DNA from: Streptomyces sp. SLBN-31
Lineage (GTDB): Bacteria; Actinomycetota; Actinomycetes; Streptomycetales; Streptomycetaceae
Assembly: GCF_006715395.1 (NCBI RefSeq)
Contig: NZ_VFNC01000002.1
Span: 1-64,000, forward strand
Direction: 5' to 3'
Length of the DNA stretch: 64,000 bases
Shown here piece by piece: positions 17,778 through 26,627 of the stretch. The notes below the pieces were generated by a model. It made no database searches, was not told the DNA's origin, and saw only the letters and a list, made by a program, of their open reading frames with translations. The translations under genes were made by a program, and so were the position numbers. Numbering within the stretch: the stretch's first letter is position 1; each line of letters begins with the position of its first letter.

Positions 17778-18788
17778 TCAGCGGTCGAGGAAGGCGTTCA
17801 CCTCGGTGCCGAACTTGACGGCGTACTGGTCGAGGAAGCCGTGGCCGGCGTCCGGGTAGATGTGCAGCTGTGCGTGGGGGAGGTACTTGGCCAGGAGATG
17901 GGAGTTCGTGGGCGGCATCAGGATGTCGCTGTCGCCGTCGGCGACCAGGACGGGCTGGAAGAGGGCTTTCAGGCGGACCAGCTTGGACTTGTCGGGGATG
18001 CCCCAGTCGGACCACGCGGTGAGCTGGTGGTCGCGGGTGACGAGGCTGGAGGGGGCGTCGTGGTTGGTCGTGCGCTGCCCGAGGCGCTGCAGGAACTCCG
18101 TTCCGGCGGCCTGGCTGGAGGCGGTGGGCTTGAAGAACAGGAAGAGGTAGTCCTCAGGGCCGGGGTTGTCCTTCAGGGCCCGCTGCAGGATGTTGGGATC
18201 GGATGCGCGCTGATTCACTCCGCCCTGAGGGCCGGTGCCGGCCAGGACGACGCGACGGACCTGCCAGGGACGGCGCAGGGCGACCTCCTGGGCCACCTCG
18301 CCGCCGATGGAGAAGCCGAACAGGTCGTAGCGCGGCAGCTTGAGGGCGTCAATGAAGTCAATGGCGTCCAGGGCCATCTGCTGGATGGTGCTGGGGGTGG
18401 TGCCGGTGGAGCCGCCGACGCCGACGTTGTCCACGAGGATGACCTCGCGCTTGGCAGCAATGGTGTCGATGAGCTGAGGGTCCCAGGAGTCGAGGGTGCC
18501 GCGGAAGTGCTGGAAGAAGACCAGCGGCACGCTGCCGGCGCTGGGGTGGCCGAAGCGGCGGTACTGGTAGGTGACGCCGCCTGCGGCCGTGATGCGCAGG
18601 TTGGGGGCGGTGCTGGCGCTCTCGGTGCTCTGCGTCTGGGTGACCGCGTGGCGCGTCGGGCGCGAGCTGTCGCCCGCGGCGGTGGCCATGTTCGGCACCG
18701 CGCCGGCGACAGCGGCAACGACCGACATGATGGCCAGGGCTGTCGCAGCGCGCCGGGAGATACGGATACGTCGCTTGGTTGAGGACAT
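17778..18788 (-). CDS. Exported alpha/beta hydrolase
   Basis: 336 aa from ATG 18788, preceded by AAGGA. The N-terminus MSSTKRRIRISRRAATALAI with MSVVAAVAGAV is a signal peptide, and the double Arg makes Tat export possible. The hydrolase fold follows: oxyanion region FFQHFRGTLDSWD, nucleophile elbow LFGFSIGGEVAQ (GxSxG), acid DGDSDILMP and HIYPDAGHGF (catalytic His). The sequence is related along its length to the hydrolase at 26628-27479, which has no signal peptide. Substrate unknown. It is the last gene of the minus-strand cluster. Confidence 0.88.
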   Translation of the reverse strand: MSSTKRRIRISRRAATALAIMSVVAAVAGAVPNMATAAGDSSRPTRHAVTQTQSTESASTAPNLRITAAGGVTYQYRRFGHPSAGSVPLVFFQHFRGTLDSWDPQLIDTIAAKREVILVDNVGVGGSTGTTPSTIQQMALDAIDFIDALKLPRYDLFGFSIGGEVAQEVALRRPWQVRRVVLAGTGPQGGVNQRASDPNILQRALKDNPGPEDYLFLFFKPTASSQAAGTEFLQRLGQRTTNHDAPSSLVTRDHQLTAWSDWGIPDKSKLVRLKALFQPVLVADGDSDILMPPTNSHLLAKYLPHAQLHIYPDAGHGFLDQYAVKFGTEVNAFLDR

Positions 18789-18959
18789 GCTGATTCCTTG
18801 GGGTCGGGCCGGAGGTCTCTCCCGGCGCGTTGAATCTGCCGTGCGCTGCGCGTGCGGATGTTCTGCGGGACGCACGGATCGTGGGGGCTGTTCCTGACCC
18901 GGCGACTCGTCGAGCCGGGCCCGCCGCCGTACGGACCTGAAGGCCCTGATGGGTCGGGT

Positions 18960-19070
18960 GACCTCACGATCGGATCGGGCCCGGAGGTCATGGCCTGCAC
19001 GAGTGTGGGGAGCGGGGAGTGACGGCGCCGGTGAGCCGGGGGGTTGAAGAAACTCCCGTGGAAATCGACG
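18960..19070 (-). pseudogene. Relic of rRNA-dimethylase-like methyltransferase N-terminus
   Basis: Split between two frames, the minus strand reads FLxxRLTGAVTP and PTLVQAMTSG. This is similar to REFLRRPRLTGAIAPSSSTL and AQAMTSGLG of the intact gene at 23667-24284. Only about 35 residues survive. Confidence 0.5.
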
Positions 19071-19098
19071 TGTGCGAAGGTTCCTGGGCAGCTGGCTC

Positions 19099-19797
19099 TC
19101 AGGGCAGTTCCGGGTAGAGCGCCGTGACGCCTCCGGCCAGTCCGGCCTGGACCTGACGGCTGATGTCGTCCGCGAGGATCTCGTACGCGTCGGCGGCGAT
19201 GCCGTCGACGGCGAGCCGGGCGACCTCGGCGGGGGCGGTCTTGGCTCCGGAGACCTCCCGGATCATGTCGGTGTCCATGGGCCCGACGTGCAGCCCGGCC
19301 ACCCGGATGCCCTGCTCGGCGAGTTGGGCGCGCAGTGCGTTGGTGAGCGACCACTCGGCGGACTTGGCGGCGCAGTAGGCGCCGGACTGCGGGAAGCTGA
19401 ACCAGCTCAGGACTGACAGGATGTTCAGGATGGTGCCGCCACCGTTGGCCGCGATCTGGGGTGCGAAGGCGCGGACCACGGAGAGGGTGCCGAAGTAGTG
19501 GGTGTCCATCTCCAGGCGGACGTTGTCCAGGTCACCCGCGAGCAGGTCGGTGGTGGTCCCTATGCCGGCATTGTTGATCAGGACCGTCACGTCACCCGTG
19601 GCCTTGGCCGCAGCCGCGACCGAGTCCGGGTCCGTGATGTCGAGCGCGATCGGCCGGACGCCCGGCAGGTCGACCTTGTCGGGGTTGCGGGCCCCGGCGT
19701 AGACGGTGGCGCCGCGGCTGAGCAGTTCGGCGGCGAGTGCGCGGCCGAGGCCGCGGTTGGCGCCGGTGACGAGGACGGTGCTGGTGGAGAGGTCCAT
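19099..19797 (-). CDS. Short-chain dehydrogenase/reductase
   Basis: 232 aa, intact. It has TVLVTGANRGLGRALAAEL (cofactor TGxxxGxG), the NNAG motif VLINNAGIG, a Ser in LNILSVLSWFSF and the catalytic YxxxK in GAYCAAKSAEWSL. It is a classical SDR using NAD(P)H. The start ATG lies at 19797. A degraded paralogue of its N-terminus is found at 24998-25189. It sits in the minus-strand cluster between hydrolase and thioesterase genes. Substrate not inferable. Confidence 0.92.
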   Translation of the reverse strand: MDLSTSTVLVTGANRGLGRALAAELLSRGATVYAGARNPDKVDLPGVRPIALDITDPDSVAAAAKATGDVTVLINNAGIGTTTDLLAGDLDNVRLEMDTHYFGTLSVVRAFAPQIAANGGGTILNILSVLSWFSFPQSGAYCAAKSAEWSLTNALRAQLAEQGIRVAGLHVGPMDTDMIREVSGAKTAPAEVARLAVDGIAADAYEILADDISRQVQAGLAGGVTALYPELP

Positions 19798-19830
19798 GAG
19801 AAGTCCCTGGTGCGTTGATTGGGGGGAAGG

Positions 19831-20393
19831 TCAGGCGGTCGGGTCGGTGCCCCGGGCGGCGTGCTGACTGATGCGCGCCAGCTGGTGACCGCCGATCGGG
19901 AAGATCTGGCAACTGGTGGTGGCGTGGGCGAGCAGCCTCCCGGTGAGGTCGGTGATGGTGGCGGTGGCGTAAGCGGTGCGCCGACCGATGTGGAGGGCGG
20001 TGCCTTCGCAGCGGATACGGCCGGTGTCGACGGTGACCGGGCGCAGGAAGGTGACGTTGACGCCCTGCGTGGTGTAGCCGGTTCCGGCTGGGAGGCGGCT
20101 GTAGACGGCGGCGCCCAGCGCGTTGTCGGCGAGGGTGGCGAGGACGCCGCCGTGGACGGTGCCCAGCGCGTTGTAGTGCCACTCCGCGGGGGTCAGCTCG
20201 AACACGGTGCGGCCCGGTTCGACCTCGCCGAGCTCGATGGCGAGGGTCGCTGTGGCCGGAGGTGGCGGCAGCGTTCCCTTGCCGAAGCTCTGCAGCACCT
20301 CCAGGCCACTCAGATGCTGGATGGCCTCGACGGACGGACGGGGGTCCTGCCAGGTGTAGGCGCGGTGGCGGGGCGGGGGGGGCTCGTGTTCAC
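19831..20393 (-). CDS. PaaI-type hotdog thioesterase
   Basis: The conserved core is PAEWHYNALGTVHGGVLATL then ADNALGAAVY, with the HGG turn and the acidic residue of the PaaI/YbgC-like hotdog fold, and YTTQGVNVTFLRPV. It hydrolyses acyl- or aryl-CoA thioesters. A start at the GTG of 20298 gives 155 aa. The homologous region appears to extend upstream (AYTWQDPRPSVEAIQHLSGL) to a GTG at 20393 that overlaps the TGA of the MFS gene. The two parts are out of frame across a run of eight C/G near 20378, so a one-base error or slippage there is likely. Confidence 0.82.
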
Positions 20394-22027
20394 GAGGCGG
20401 TGGTCGTGGTAGTGGACATGGGTGTTCCGTTCTGGTGGGGGCGGTTGTGTACGGCGGTCAGGGCCGGCACGGCGGCGGCGAGGAACACGGCGGCGGTGAC
20501 GGCCAGGCCGACGTGTATGCCGGCGGTGAAGGCGCTCTCGATCGCCGCGCGGCCGGCGCTGGACAGCGGTCGGGTTCCGGTGCTCCCGGAGGCGACGGCC
20601 GCCTCGACGGAAGCCCGGGCGGCAAAGGGGACGCCGTGGGCGGCGAGCTCGTGCGGCAGGTCCGCGGCGACGCGGCTGGTGAACAGCGAGCCGAGCAGTG
20701 CGGTGCCCATGACTGCACCGACCTGCCGGGCGGTGTTGACCGCGCCGGAGGCCATGCCCGCACGTTCGGGAGCCACACTGACCAGCGCGGCGGCTGTACT
20801 GGGCGCAACGACCAGGCCGCAGGCGGCCCCGAACAGGACGAACAGCGGCCACACCCGGTTGTAGGGGGTGTCCGGACCGATCGTGGTCAGCCCCAGGACA
20901 GCGAGAGCGCAGAGCAGCAGGCCGAGCGTCAGGGGCGCCTTGAAGCCGGTACGGCGGATCGCTCGGCCGGTGAGGTAGGCCGAGACGATATAGACGCCGA
21001 ACAGCGGAAGCATCCGCCAGCTGGTGTCCAGCGCGTTCAGGTGCTGGACGTTGTTGTAGAACATCACGACGAGGACGGCCACGCCGGTGAAGCCGAAAAA
21101 GCGCCACCGCGGCGATGACCATCACGGCGCTGAACGAGCGCGAGGCGAACAGCCGCACATCGAGCATCGGCGCCGCGGCCCGCAGCTCGACGGCGACGAA
21201 CGCCGTCGCGCCGGCCGCGGCCACGATGCAGGCGGTGATGACGGGGGCGGCGGTGTATCCGTCCTGGCCGCCCTGGATGAGCGCGTAGACGAGACTCGCG
21301 ATCGTGACGGTGCCGAGTAGGGCGCCGGGGATGTCGAGACCTCCGCCGGGGCCCAGGGACTCCGTGGTGAACGGGACCGCGACCAGCAGGGTGATGACTC
21401 CGAGGACGGCGTTCGGGACGAACACCGCATGCCAGCCGGAGTGGCCAAGCAGGACGCCGGCGAGCAGCGGGCCGATGGCCAGGCCGATGCCCGACGACGC
21501 CGCCCACACGGTGATCACCTCGGTCCGCCGGTGCGGATCGGTGAAGGTCGCGCCCAGGATCGCCAGGCTGTTGGGCAGGATCAGCGCACCGCCGACGCCC
21601 GAGACCAGCTGTGCGGCGATCACCATGGCGGTGGTGCCGGCGGACGCGGCCAGCAGACCGCCGCCGATCATGACGACCACGCCGACACAGACATTCGTTT
21701 GCGGCCCCACAGGTTGCCCAGCGTGCCGGCCGACAGCACCAGACTGGCCACGACCAGCGTGTACGCGCTCGGGATCCAGATGAGCGCGCTCGGGCTGACG
21801 TGCAGATCGTCCCGGATCGCCGAGAGCGCCGAGATCGTGGCGGTGACCAGCAGGAACGTCATCATCACGCCCAGGCACGTCGCCACCAGCGTCAGCGTTT
21901 CCCTGCGCCGTGCGGACGTTTCCGGATCTGTGCCGGCTCTGCGGCCGCCTCCGCCGGTCGGCGGTCGTTCCGAAGCCGGCGTGGAGGTGCCGGACGAGCG
22001 CCTGCTGCGGACGCGGTCCGTGGTCAT
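20390..22027 (-). pseudogene. EmrB/QacA-type MFS efflux transporter (DHA2, 14 TM), two frameshifts
   Basis: From ATG 22027 (MTTDRVRSRRSSGTS) the first helices read LVATCLGVMMTFLLVTATIS and IPSAYTLVVASLVLSAGTLG, with WGRKR (motif A). Near 21690 a lost base shifts to VVVMIGGGLLAASAG, GVGGALILPNSLAIL (motif C region) and onward. Near 21090 a second shift leads to FYNNVQHLNALDTSWRMLP and the last helices, ending MSTTTTTAS at 20390. All segments of the family are present in order. Such pumps export drugs or secondary metabolites with the proton gradient. As written it is not translatable as one protein. Confidence 0.85.
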
Positions 22028-22249
22028 GGAGAATCCTTCATCGTTCGGCGAGGATGTGGGGGACCACCGGCACGAGCGCAGCCGCGCGGATCGGTTCACC
22101 GTCCTCGCACGGTGAACCGCGTTCCTCTCTCACGCGGGGAAAGGGCCACTGGGAGAAGCCGCCGTGACTGCGGCAAGAGACGGATTCCTCATTGCACACA
22201 GTCACGACGTACAACGGGTGGCGCGTGGCCGGTTCAGCCCCTGTCGGGG

Positions 22250-22663
22250 TCAGCCGGCGGCCATGCGCGTGGCCGCTTGCGATGCAAGGATCTGCACCGC
22301 GCCGGCGGGGCGCATCATCACCATGAAGTCGGTGATCTTGCCGTCGGCGTCGAACTCGACGAAGTCGGCGCCGGACAGGCGTGCGTCGCCGACGCGGGTG
22401 CTGAACTCCAAAACGTAGCCCGTTCCGCTGCCGAAGTGCCGCAGGTAGGTGAAATCCTCCATGAGGTCGAACACGACGCGCAGGATCGCCGACATCGTGT
22501 CTTTGCCCTGGTACGGCTCGTAATCTGCTGGAGAGCGGTACGTGACGTTCTCCGCGAGCAGTTGGGGGAGCCGGTCCCAGTCCAGCTCCGCGACGATGCG
22601 TCGCCACTCCGTGATTCCAGCCTGTGCCGCCTTGGGCGGCTGGGCCGTCTGTATGTGAGCCAT
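22250..22663 (-). CDS. NTF2-like (SnoaL) domain protein
   Basis: 137 aa from ATG 22663. The fold signature of nuclear-transport-factor-2-like small enzymes is visible: EWRRIVAELDWDRLPQLLAE, NVTYRSPADYEPYQGKD, ADFVEFDADGKITDFMVMMR. Members act as isomerases, cyclases or binding proteins for small hydrophobic compounds. Its place among enoyl-CoA hydratase, thioesterase and SDR genes suggests a metabolic role. No catalytic residue can be assigned. Confidence 0.85.
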   Translation of the reverse strand: MAHIQTAQPPKAAQAGITEWRRIVAELDWDRLPQLLAENVTYRSPADYEPYQGKDTMSAILRVVFDLMEDFTYLRHFGSGTGYVLEFSTRVGDARLSGADFVEFDADGKITDFMVMMRPAGAVQILASQAATRMAAG

Positions 22664-22752
22664 GATGTCGATGTCTTTCGCTTCGGTTCGCTGCGGGTGG
22701 TCGACGTGCTTCTCGCCGGCTTCCGTACGGAGGAGGCGACGCGAAGCGGGCG

Positions 22753-23607
22753 TCATCGCGAGTGGACGGCGCTTATGCCTGTGTCGTTGATGAGGCCGGC
22801 GTAGTGGCCCAGGTTCTGCTCGATCTCCTCAAGACCGATCTCGGCGATGGCCTTTCCGAGCTGCGGCACGCGCGCCTGGAACCCCGGCCAGTTGACCGAT
22901 TCCGCGAACTCCGCCCAGGACGCGCGCAGATCGGCCACCGGCGGCAGGGTCGACCGGTTGATCTGTGCCTTGGCGGCCAGGACGGACTGCTTGTCGAACG
23001 AGGCGATGCGCGCTGCCACGCCGCTCACGAGGTTGTCGAGTTCGGCGTCGGCGACGGCCCGGGTCACCCACCCGTACCGCTCGGCCGTATCGGCGTCGAA
23101 GTCCTGGCTGGTGAGAATCGCTTCGAGAGCCCGGTCCCGCCCCAGCAGCCGGGACAGACGGTCGCTGCCGCCACCGCCGGGGACGATGCCGATCGCGACC
23201 TCGGGCTGGCAGAAGAACGCCTCCTCACGGCTGGCGTAGCGCAGGTCGAAGGCCAGGGTGATCTCGTCCCCGCCGCCCCTGGTCCGCCCGCGGATGGAAG
23301 CGATGCTGACGAACGGGGCACTGGTCAGGCTCGTTACCAGGTCGACCCACGTCGGCGTCCCGTCGGCGCTGTTCAGCGCCAGGAGTTCGGGCACCTGGCC
23401 GAGATCGGCGTGGTTGAAGAAGTATCCGGGCGTCGCGCTGTCGAAAATGACGACCTGGACCTGCTCGTCCCGGCTCAGTTCATCGACGACGTCGACCAGT
23501 TGAGTAACGGTGTCCGCACCGACGACGTTCACCGGCGGATTCGAGAAGGTGACCTTGCGGATCTTCGGCGCCACTGTCTCGATACTGAACATGCTGTGCT
23601 GCGTCAT
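22753..23607 (-). CDS. Enoyl-CoA hydratase/isomerase family protein
   Basis: 284 aa from ATG 23607. It has the crotonase fold, with the oxyanion-hole stretch APFVSIASIRGRTRGGGDEI and the second part FFCQPEVAIGIVPGGGGSDR then LSRLLGR. The glutamates of true hydratases occur in neither expected place unambiguously, although QPEVAIG carries one candidate. The substrate and even hydratase activity are therefore open. An extended C-terminus (about 90 aa) contains ERYGWVTRAV. It is transcribed with the surrounding minus-strand cluster. Confidence 0.88.
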   Translation of the reverse strand: MTQHSMFSIETVAPKIRKVTFSNPPVNVVGADTVTQLVDVVDELSRDEQVQVVIFDSATPGYFFNHADLGQVPELLALNSADGTPTWVDLVTSLTSAPFVSIASIRGRTRGGGDEITLAFDLRYASREEAFFCQPEVAIGIVPGGGGSDRLSRLLGRDRALEAILTSQDFDADTAERYGWVTRAVADAELDNLVSGVAARIASFDKQSVLAAKAQINRSTLPPVADLRASWAEFAESVNWPGFQARVPQLGKAIAEIGLEEIEQNLGHYAGLINDTGISAVHSR

Positions 23608-23666
23608 GGTGTGCTCCAGTGCTGATCTTCTGAAAGTGCTGAGGGGACGAATGGCGAAGGTGAGAA

Positions 23667-24284
23667 TCAGGGGGGCGTTGTCAAGGTGTTTCCGGAGGCT
23701 GTCGTCGGCGGCCTTTTGTGACAGGGCAGGGCGGCGCGGTGTACGTACGCCGGCGGGACGTTCGGCCACACCACCCGACTGCGCTCGACGGTGGAGAATC
23801 GCGCGGCCAGCTCGGCGGCGAACCGTCGGGCCGGCGGTGTCCACGCCGCGTGGACGTAGGCGAAGGTGCTGAACCGACCGCTCGGGGCGAGTGAGCCGGC
23901 CGCCGCGTCGAGGATCCGGCGCTGCCGCTCGTGCGGCATGACGGTCCACGGCAGACCGGACACGATGACGTCGACCGGATACGGGACGAGCGTCGCCAGG
24001 TCCTCGGCCGAACCCTGGACCATCTCGACGGCGCTGTCCTGATATCGGTCCGTGAGCCGGCGGGCGAACACCGGGTTCAGTTCGACCGCCACCAGCCGCG
24101 CCCCCGGAGCCAGCCGCCGCAGGATGGCCCCGGTGATCGCGCCGGTGCCGGGCCCCAGCTCCACGACGACTTCGGCGTGGTCCAGGCCGAGTCCGGAGGT
24201 CATGGCCTGAGCGAGGGTGGAGGAACTGGGAGCGATCGCACCGGTGAGTCGGGGGCGGCGCAGGAACTCCCGCATGATCGACAT
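23667..24284 (-). CDS. KsgA/Erm-like or phospholipid N-methyltransferase family protein
   Basis: 205 aa from MSIMREFLRRPRLTGAIAPS. It has the SAM-binding stretch VVVELGPGTGAITGAIL, the acidic LVAVELNPVFARRL, and DVIVSGLPWTVMP in the position of the motif IV N/D-L-P-(Y/F/W) typical of rRNA adenine dimethylases and PmtA-type lipid methyltransferases. The short length favours the phospholipid-methyltransferase-like group. An N-terminal relic of a second copy lies at 18960-19070. Confidence 0.82.
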   Translation of the reverse strand: MSIMREFLRRPRLTGAIAPSSSTLAQAMTSGLGLDHAEVVVELGPGTGAITGAILRRLAPGARLVAVELNPVFARRLTDRYQDSAVEMVQGSAEDLATLVPYPVDVIVSGLPWTVMPHERQRRILDAAAGSLAPSGRFSTFAYVHAAWTPPARRFAAELAARFSTVERSRVVWPNVPPAYVHRAALPCHKRPPTTASGNTLTTPP

Positions 24285-24341
24285 GCCCCGAACCTAGGTA
24301 TCGGCTGTGTCGTCGGGCGTCCTCCCCAGCGCCCAGCCGGG

Positions 24342-25001
24342 TCATCCACCAGGACGAACCAGCCCGCTCTCGTAGGCAACGACGACGGCCTGTATGCGAT
24401 CACGGATGTGCAGTTTGGTGAGAATCCGGGCTACGTGGGTCTTGACTGTGGTCTCGCCGAGGAACAGCTTCTCGGCGATCTCCACGTTGCTCAGCCCGCG
24501 GCCGACCAGACCCAGTACCTCCCGCTCGCGGTCGGTCAGTGTGTCGAGGCGTGCGTCGGTGAGCGGAGCGACGGTGCCGGTGATGTACCGGTCGATGAGC
24601 CGCCGCGTCACCGACGGGGCGATCATCGTGTCGCCGCGCAGCACGCCGCGGAGGGCGACGAGCATCTCGGCGGCCGAGGCGTCCTTGACGAGGAAGCCAC
24701 TCGCTCCGGCACGCAGCGCCGCGTACGCGTACTCGTCGCGGTCACAGGCACTGAGCACCAGTACGTGTGTCCCGGGCAGTTCGGCGCGCACCTGCGCGGT
24801 CGCCGAGATGCCGTCCAGACACGGCATCCGCACCCCCATGACGACGAGGTCCGGGCGCAGAGCGAGTGCCTGCGCCACAGCCGTCTCGCCGTCCCCGGCC
24901 TCGCCGACGACCGTGAGGTCCGCCTGGCTGTCGACCACCCCGCGCAGGCCGGCCCGCATCAACTCCTGGGCGTCACAGATCAGTACGCCGGCCTCTGTCA
25001 T
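24342..25001 (-). CDS. NarL/LuxR-type response regulator lacking the phospho-acceptor Asp
   Basis: 219 aa from ATG 25001. The receiver domain spans 1-120 and LuxR-type HTH spans 150-215 (LTDREREVLGLVGRGLSNVE, ETTVKTHVARILTKL). The receiver retains the Lys of FLVKDAS and the switch Ser of VLVLSACD. The usual paired acidic residues are reduced to one (LICDAQE), and the acceptor site reads DLVVMGVRMP: Gly56 replaces the conserved Asp. It is therefore unlikely to be controlled by phosphorylation. No sensor kinase is adjacent. Its start overlaps the stop of the SDR relic (ATGA). It may regulate the surrounding cluster constitutively or through a ligand. Confidence 0.9.
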   Translation of the reverse strand: MTEAGVLICDAQELMRAGLRGVVDSQADLTVVGEAGDGETAVAQALALRPDLVVMGVRMPCLDGISATAQVRAELPGTHVLVLSACDRDEYAYAALRAGASGFLVKDASAAEMLVALRGVLRGDTMIAPSVTRRLIDRYITGTVAPLTDARLDTLTDREREVLGLVGRGLSNVEIAEKLFLGETTVKTHVARILTKLHIRDRIQAVVVAYESGLVRPGG

Positions 25002-25189
25002 GGCGCGCCGCCCTCTGACACGGCCACCCGCTCACGCGCACCGGTCGGCCTGTGTGCGAAAACCGGATGGCCGGGGTTGCGGGTACCGGCGTGGACGGCC
25101 GTGCCAGGGCCGAGCGGCTCGAGGGCAGGTGTCGGGGCGAGGCCCCGGTCGGCTTCGGTGGCGAAAACGGTGCTGGTGGACAGGCCCAT
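24998..25189 (-). pseudogene. SDR relic fused into a short frame ahead of the response regulator
   Basis: The frame from ATG 25189 reads MGLSTSTVFATEADRGLAPT and VHAGTRNPGHP. It follows residue by residue the N-terminus of the SDR at 19099-19797 (MDLSTSTVLVTGANRGLG, VYAGARNPDK) but with the cofactor motif destroyed. It ends in TGA overlapping the regulator ATG, so it might still act as a coupled leader. Confidence 0.6.
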
Positions 25190-25316
25190 GGAATCCTCCT
25201 GGTGCAAGGGGGTGCGTGAGAGGCGGGTCGGTCTCAGCGAACGGCCTGCCGATGTTCTGTGCGGACCGGACGCGTGTACCGGGGGTCAGGTGATCTGGTC
25301 AGTTGTGCGGGCGGCC

Positions 25317-26465
25317 TCAGGGGGCCGGCCTCGCATGCGCGTCGCCGGTCGGACGGCGTTCTTCGAGCGCGGCCAGTGCGACGATGATCGCCGCGGCGAC
25401 GACCGCCGCCAGGTACGTGGTGGCCGCCAGCGTGAGCATGCCTGCGATGACCAGAGCGGACAGGGCGAGCAGCCGTGACCAGTGCAGGTCGTCGAACAGG
25501 TTGGCCCCGTGCCAGGTCTGCGTGGCGATGAAGAGGGCCGGCCCGCCGAACAGCAGCAGGTTCGTGGTGAGGCCGGCGTGCTCCACGGGGTGGGCGATGA
25601 CGCGTTCGTCGGCCACAGCGGCGGCGATCAACCCGGTGACGGAGGCCATGAGGCTGATGACACCGCTGCGCCCGGCCCGCATCGGGTCTTCGGTCCGCTC
25701 GTAGTGGCGCACGACACGTTCGGAGCGACTGAAGAACAGCCAGAACAACGCGATCGTGCCGGTGAGCGCCACGCCTGCGGTCAGAAGGGTCATCGGCTCG
25801 TGCGGCGCCGCGGTGAGTGCGGTGCCGGTGGTCATCACCGTCTCGCCCAACGCGATGATCATGAACAGGCGGCCGCGTTCCAGCAGATGGCCGCCGGCGA
25901 AGCCGACCTGCCGGGACTGAAGCCTGCGGCCGGGCAAGGGATGCGCGGTCCAGGTGCCCGCCAACTCGACCAGGGTCGCCGCGGCCCACCACGCCAGCCG
26001 CGCGCCGCCGCCGACCGCCGCGCCGGTCAGCCACAGGGGTGCGGCCGCGATGAACCAGATCAGTACGCGAACGAAGTGCTCCTGGTTGACCTCATCAAGG
26101 CCCACCCCGAGCAGCCATACCGTCCGGCCGATGTGAATCAGCAGGAAGGTGGCGACGAAGACCCACCCGGCGTCGTTGAAGGCGCGTGGGATCGCGGCGT
26201 TCATGAACAGCCCGACGAGCATGACCGCCAGCAGCATCCGCCGGGTTCGCGGGTCCTCGGCCGGGACGAGGGTGACCGCCCAGGTGGTGTACGCCCACGC
26301 CGCGTAGACCGCGAGGTAGAGCACGAGCGTCTGGGCCGCGCCGGTCCACGTCGGGTGCGCCAGCAGCTGATGCGACAGCTGCCCGATCGCGAACACGTAG
26401 ACCAGGTCGAAGAACAACTCCAGCGGCGTGACCTCCCGGCGCGACGGATTACTGGTCAACTCCAC
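25317..26465 (-). CDS. Low-temperature-requirement A (LtrA) family membrane protein
   Basis: 382 aa from ATG 26465. It has the family signature TPLELFFDLVYVFAIGQLSH at the N-terminus, multiple hydrophobic segments (about 10), and the central ERGRLFMIIALGETVMTTG motif typical of LtrA. The biochemical function of LtrA proteins is unknown; they are common single-gene neighbours of secondary metabolism and stress loci in actinomycetes. Intact. Confidence 0.92.
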   Translation of the reverse strand: MELTSNPSRREVTPLELFFDLVYVFAIGQLSHQLLAHPTWTGAAQTLVLYLAVYAAWAYTTWAVTLVPAEDPRTRRMLLAVMLVGLFMNAAIPRAFNDAGWVFVATFLLIHIGRTVWLLGVGLDEVNQEHFVRVLIWFIAAAPLWLTGAAVGGGARLAWWAAATLVELAGTWTAHPLPGRRLQSRQVGFAGGHLLERGRLFMIIALGETVMTTGTALTAAPHEPMTLLTAGVALTGTIALFWLFFSRSERVVRHYERTEDPMRAGRSGVISLMASVTGLIAAAVADERVIAHPVEHAGLTTNLLLFGGPALFIATQTWHGANLFDDLHWSRLLALSALVIAGMLTLAATTYLAAVVAAAIIVALAALEERRPTGDAHARPAP

Positions 26466-26627
26466 GGGGTCTCCTCGGTTGCACAGTCTGAGGGCGATGT
26501 CCGACAGTTGCCGGCCGGCCGCCGGCGGAACCGCTCAGGGGTATGTCGTCCCGGGCCGCGGACCTGGACCGTGACCATGGCCGGGGAGGCGTTGCGGTTT
26601 CCGGCCTGTCGGGCTTGGGACGAGTGG

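Noticed and set aside
17190..18782. A 530-codon plus-strand frame with PhoU sequence at its start
   Set aside because: Only the first 140 codons are PhoU; the rest is the complement of the exported hydrolase gene.
25234..26034. 266-codon minus frame overlapping LtrA
   Set aside because: Arg/Asp-rich shadow of the LtrA gene in another frame, no motif.
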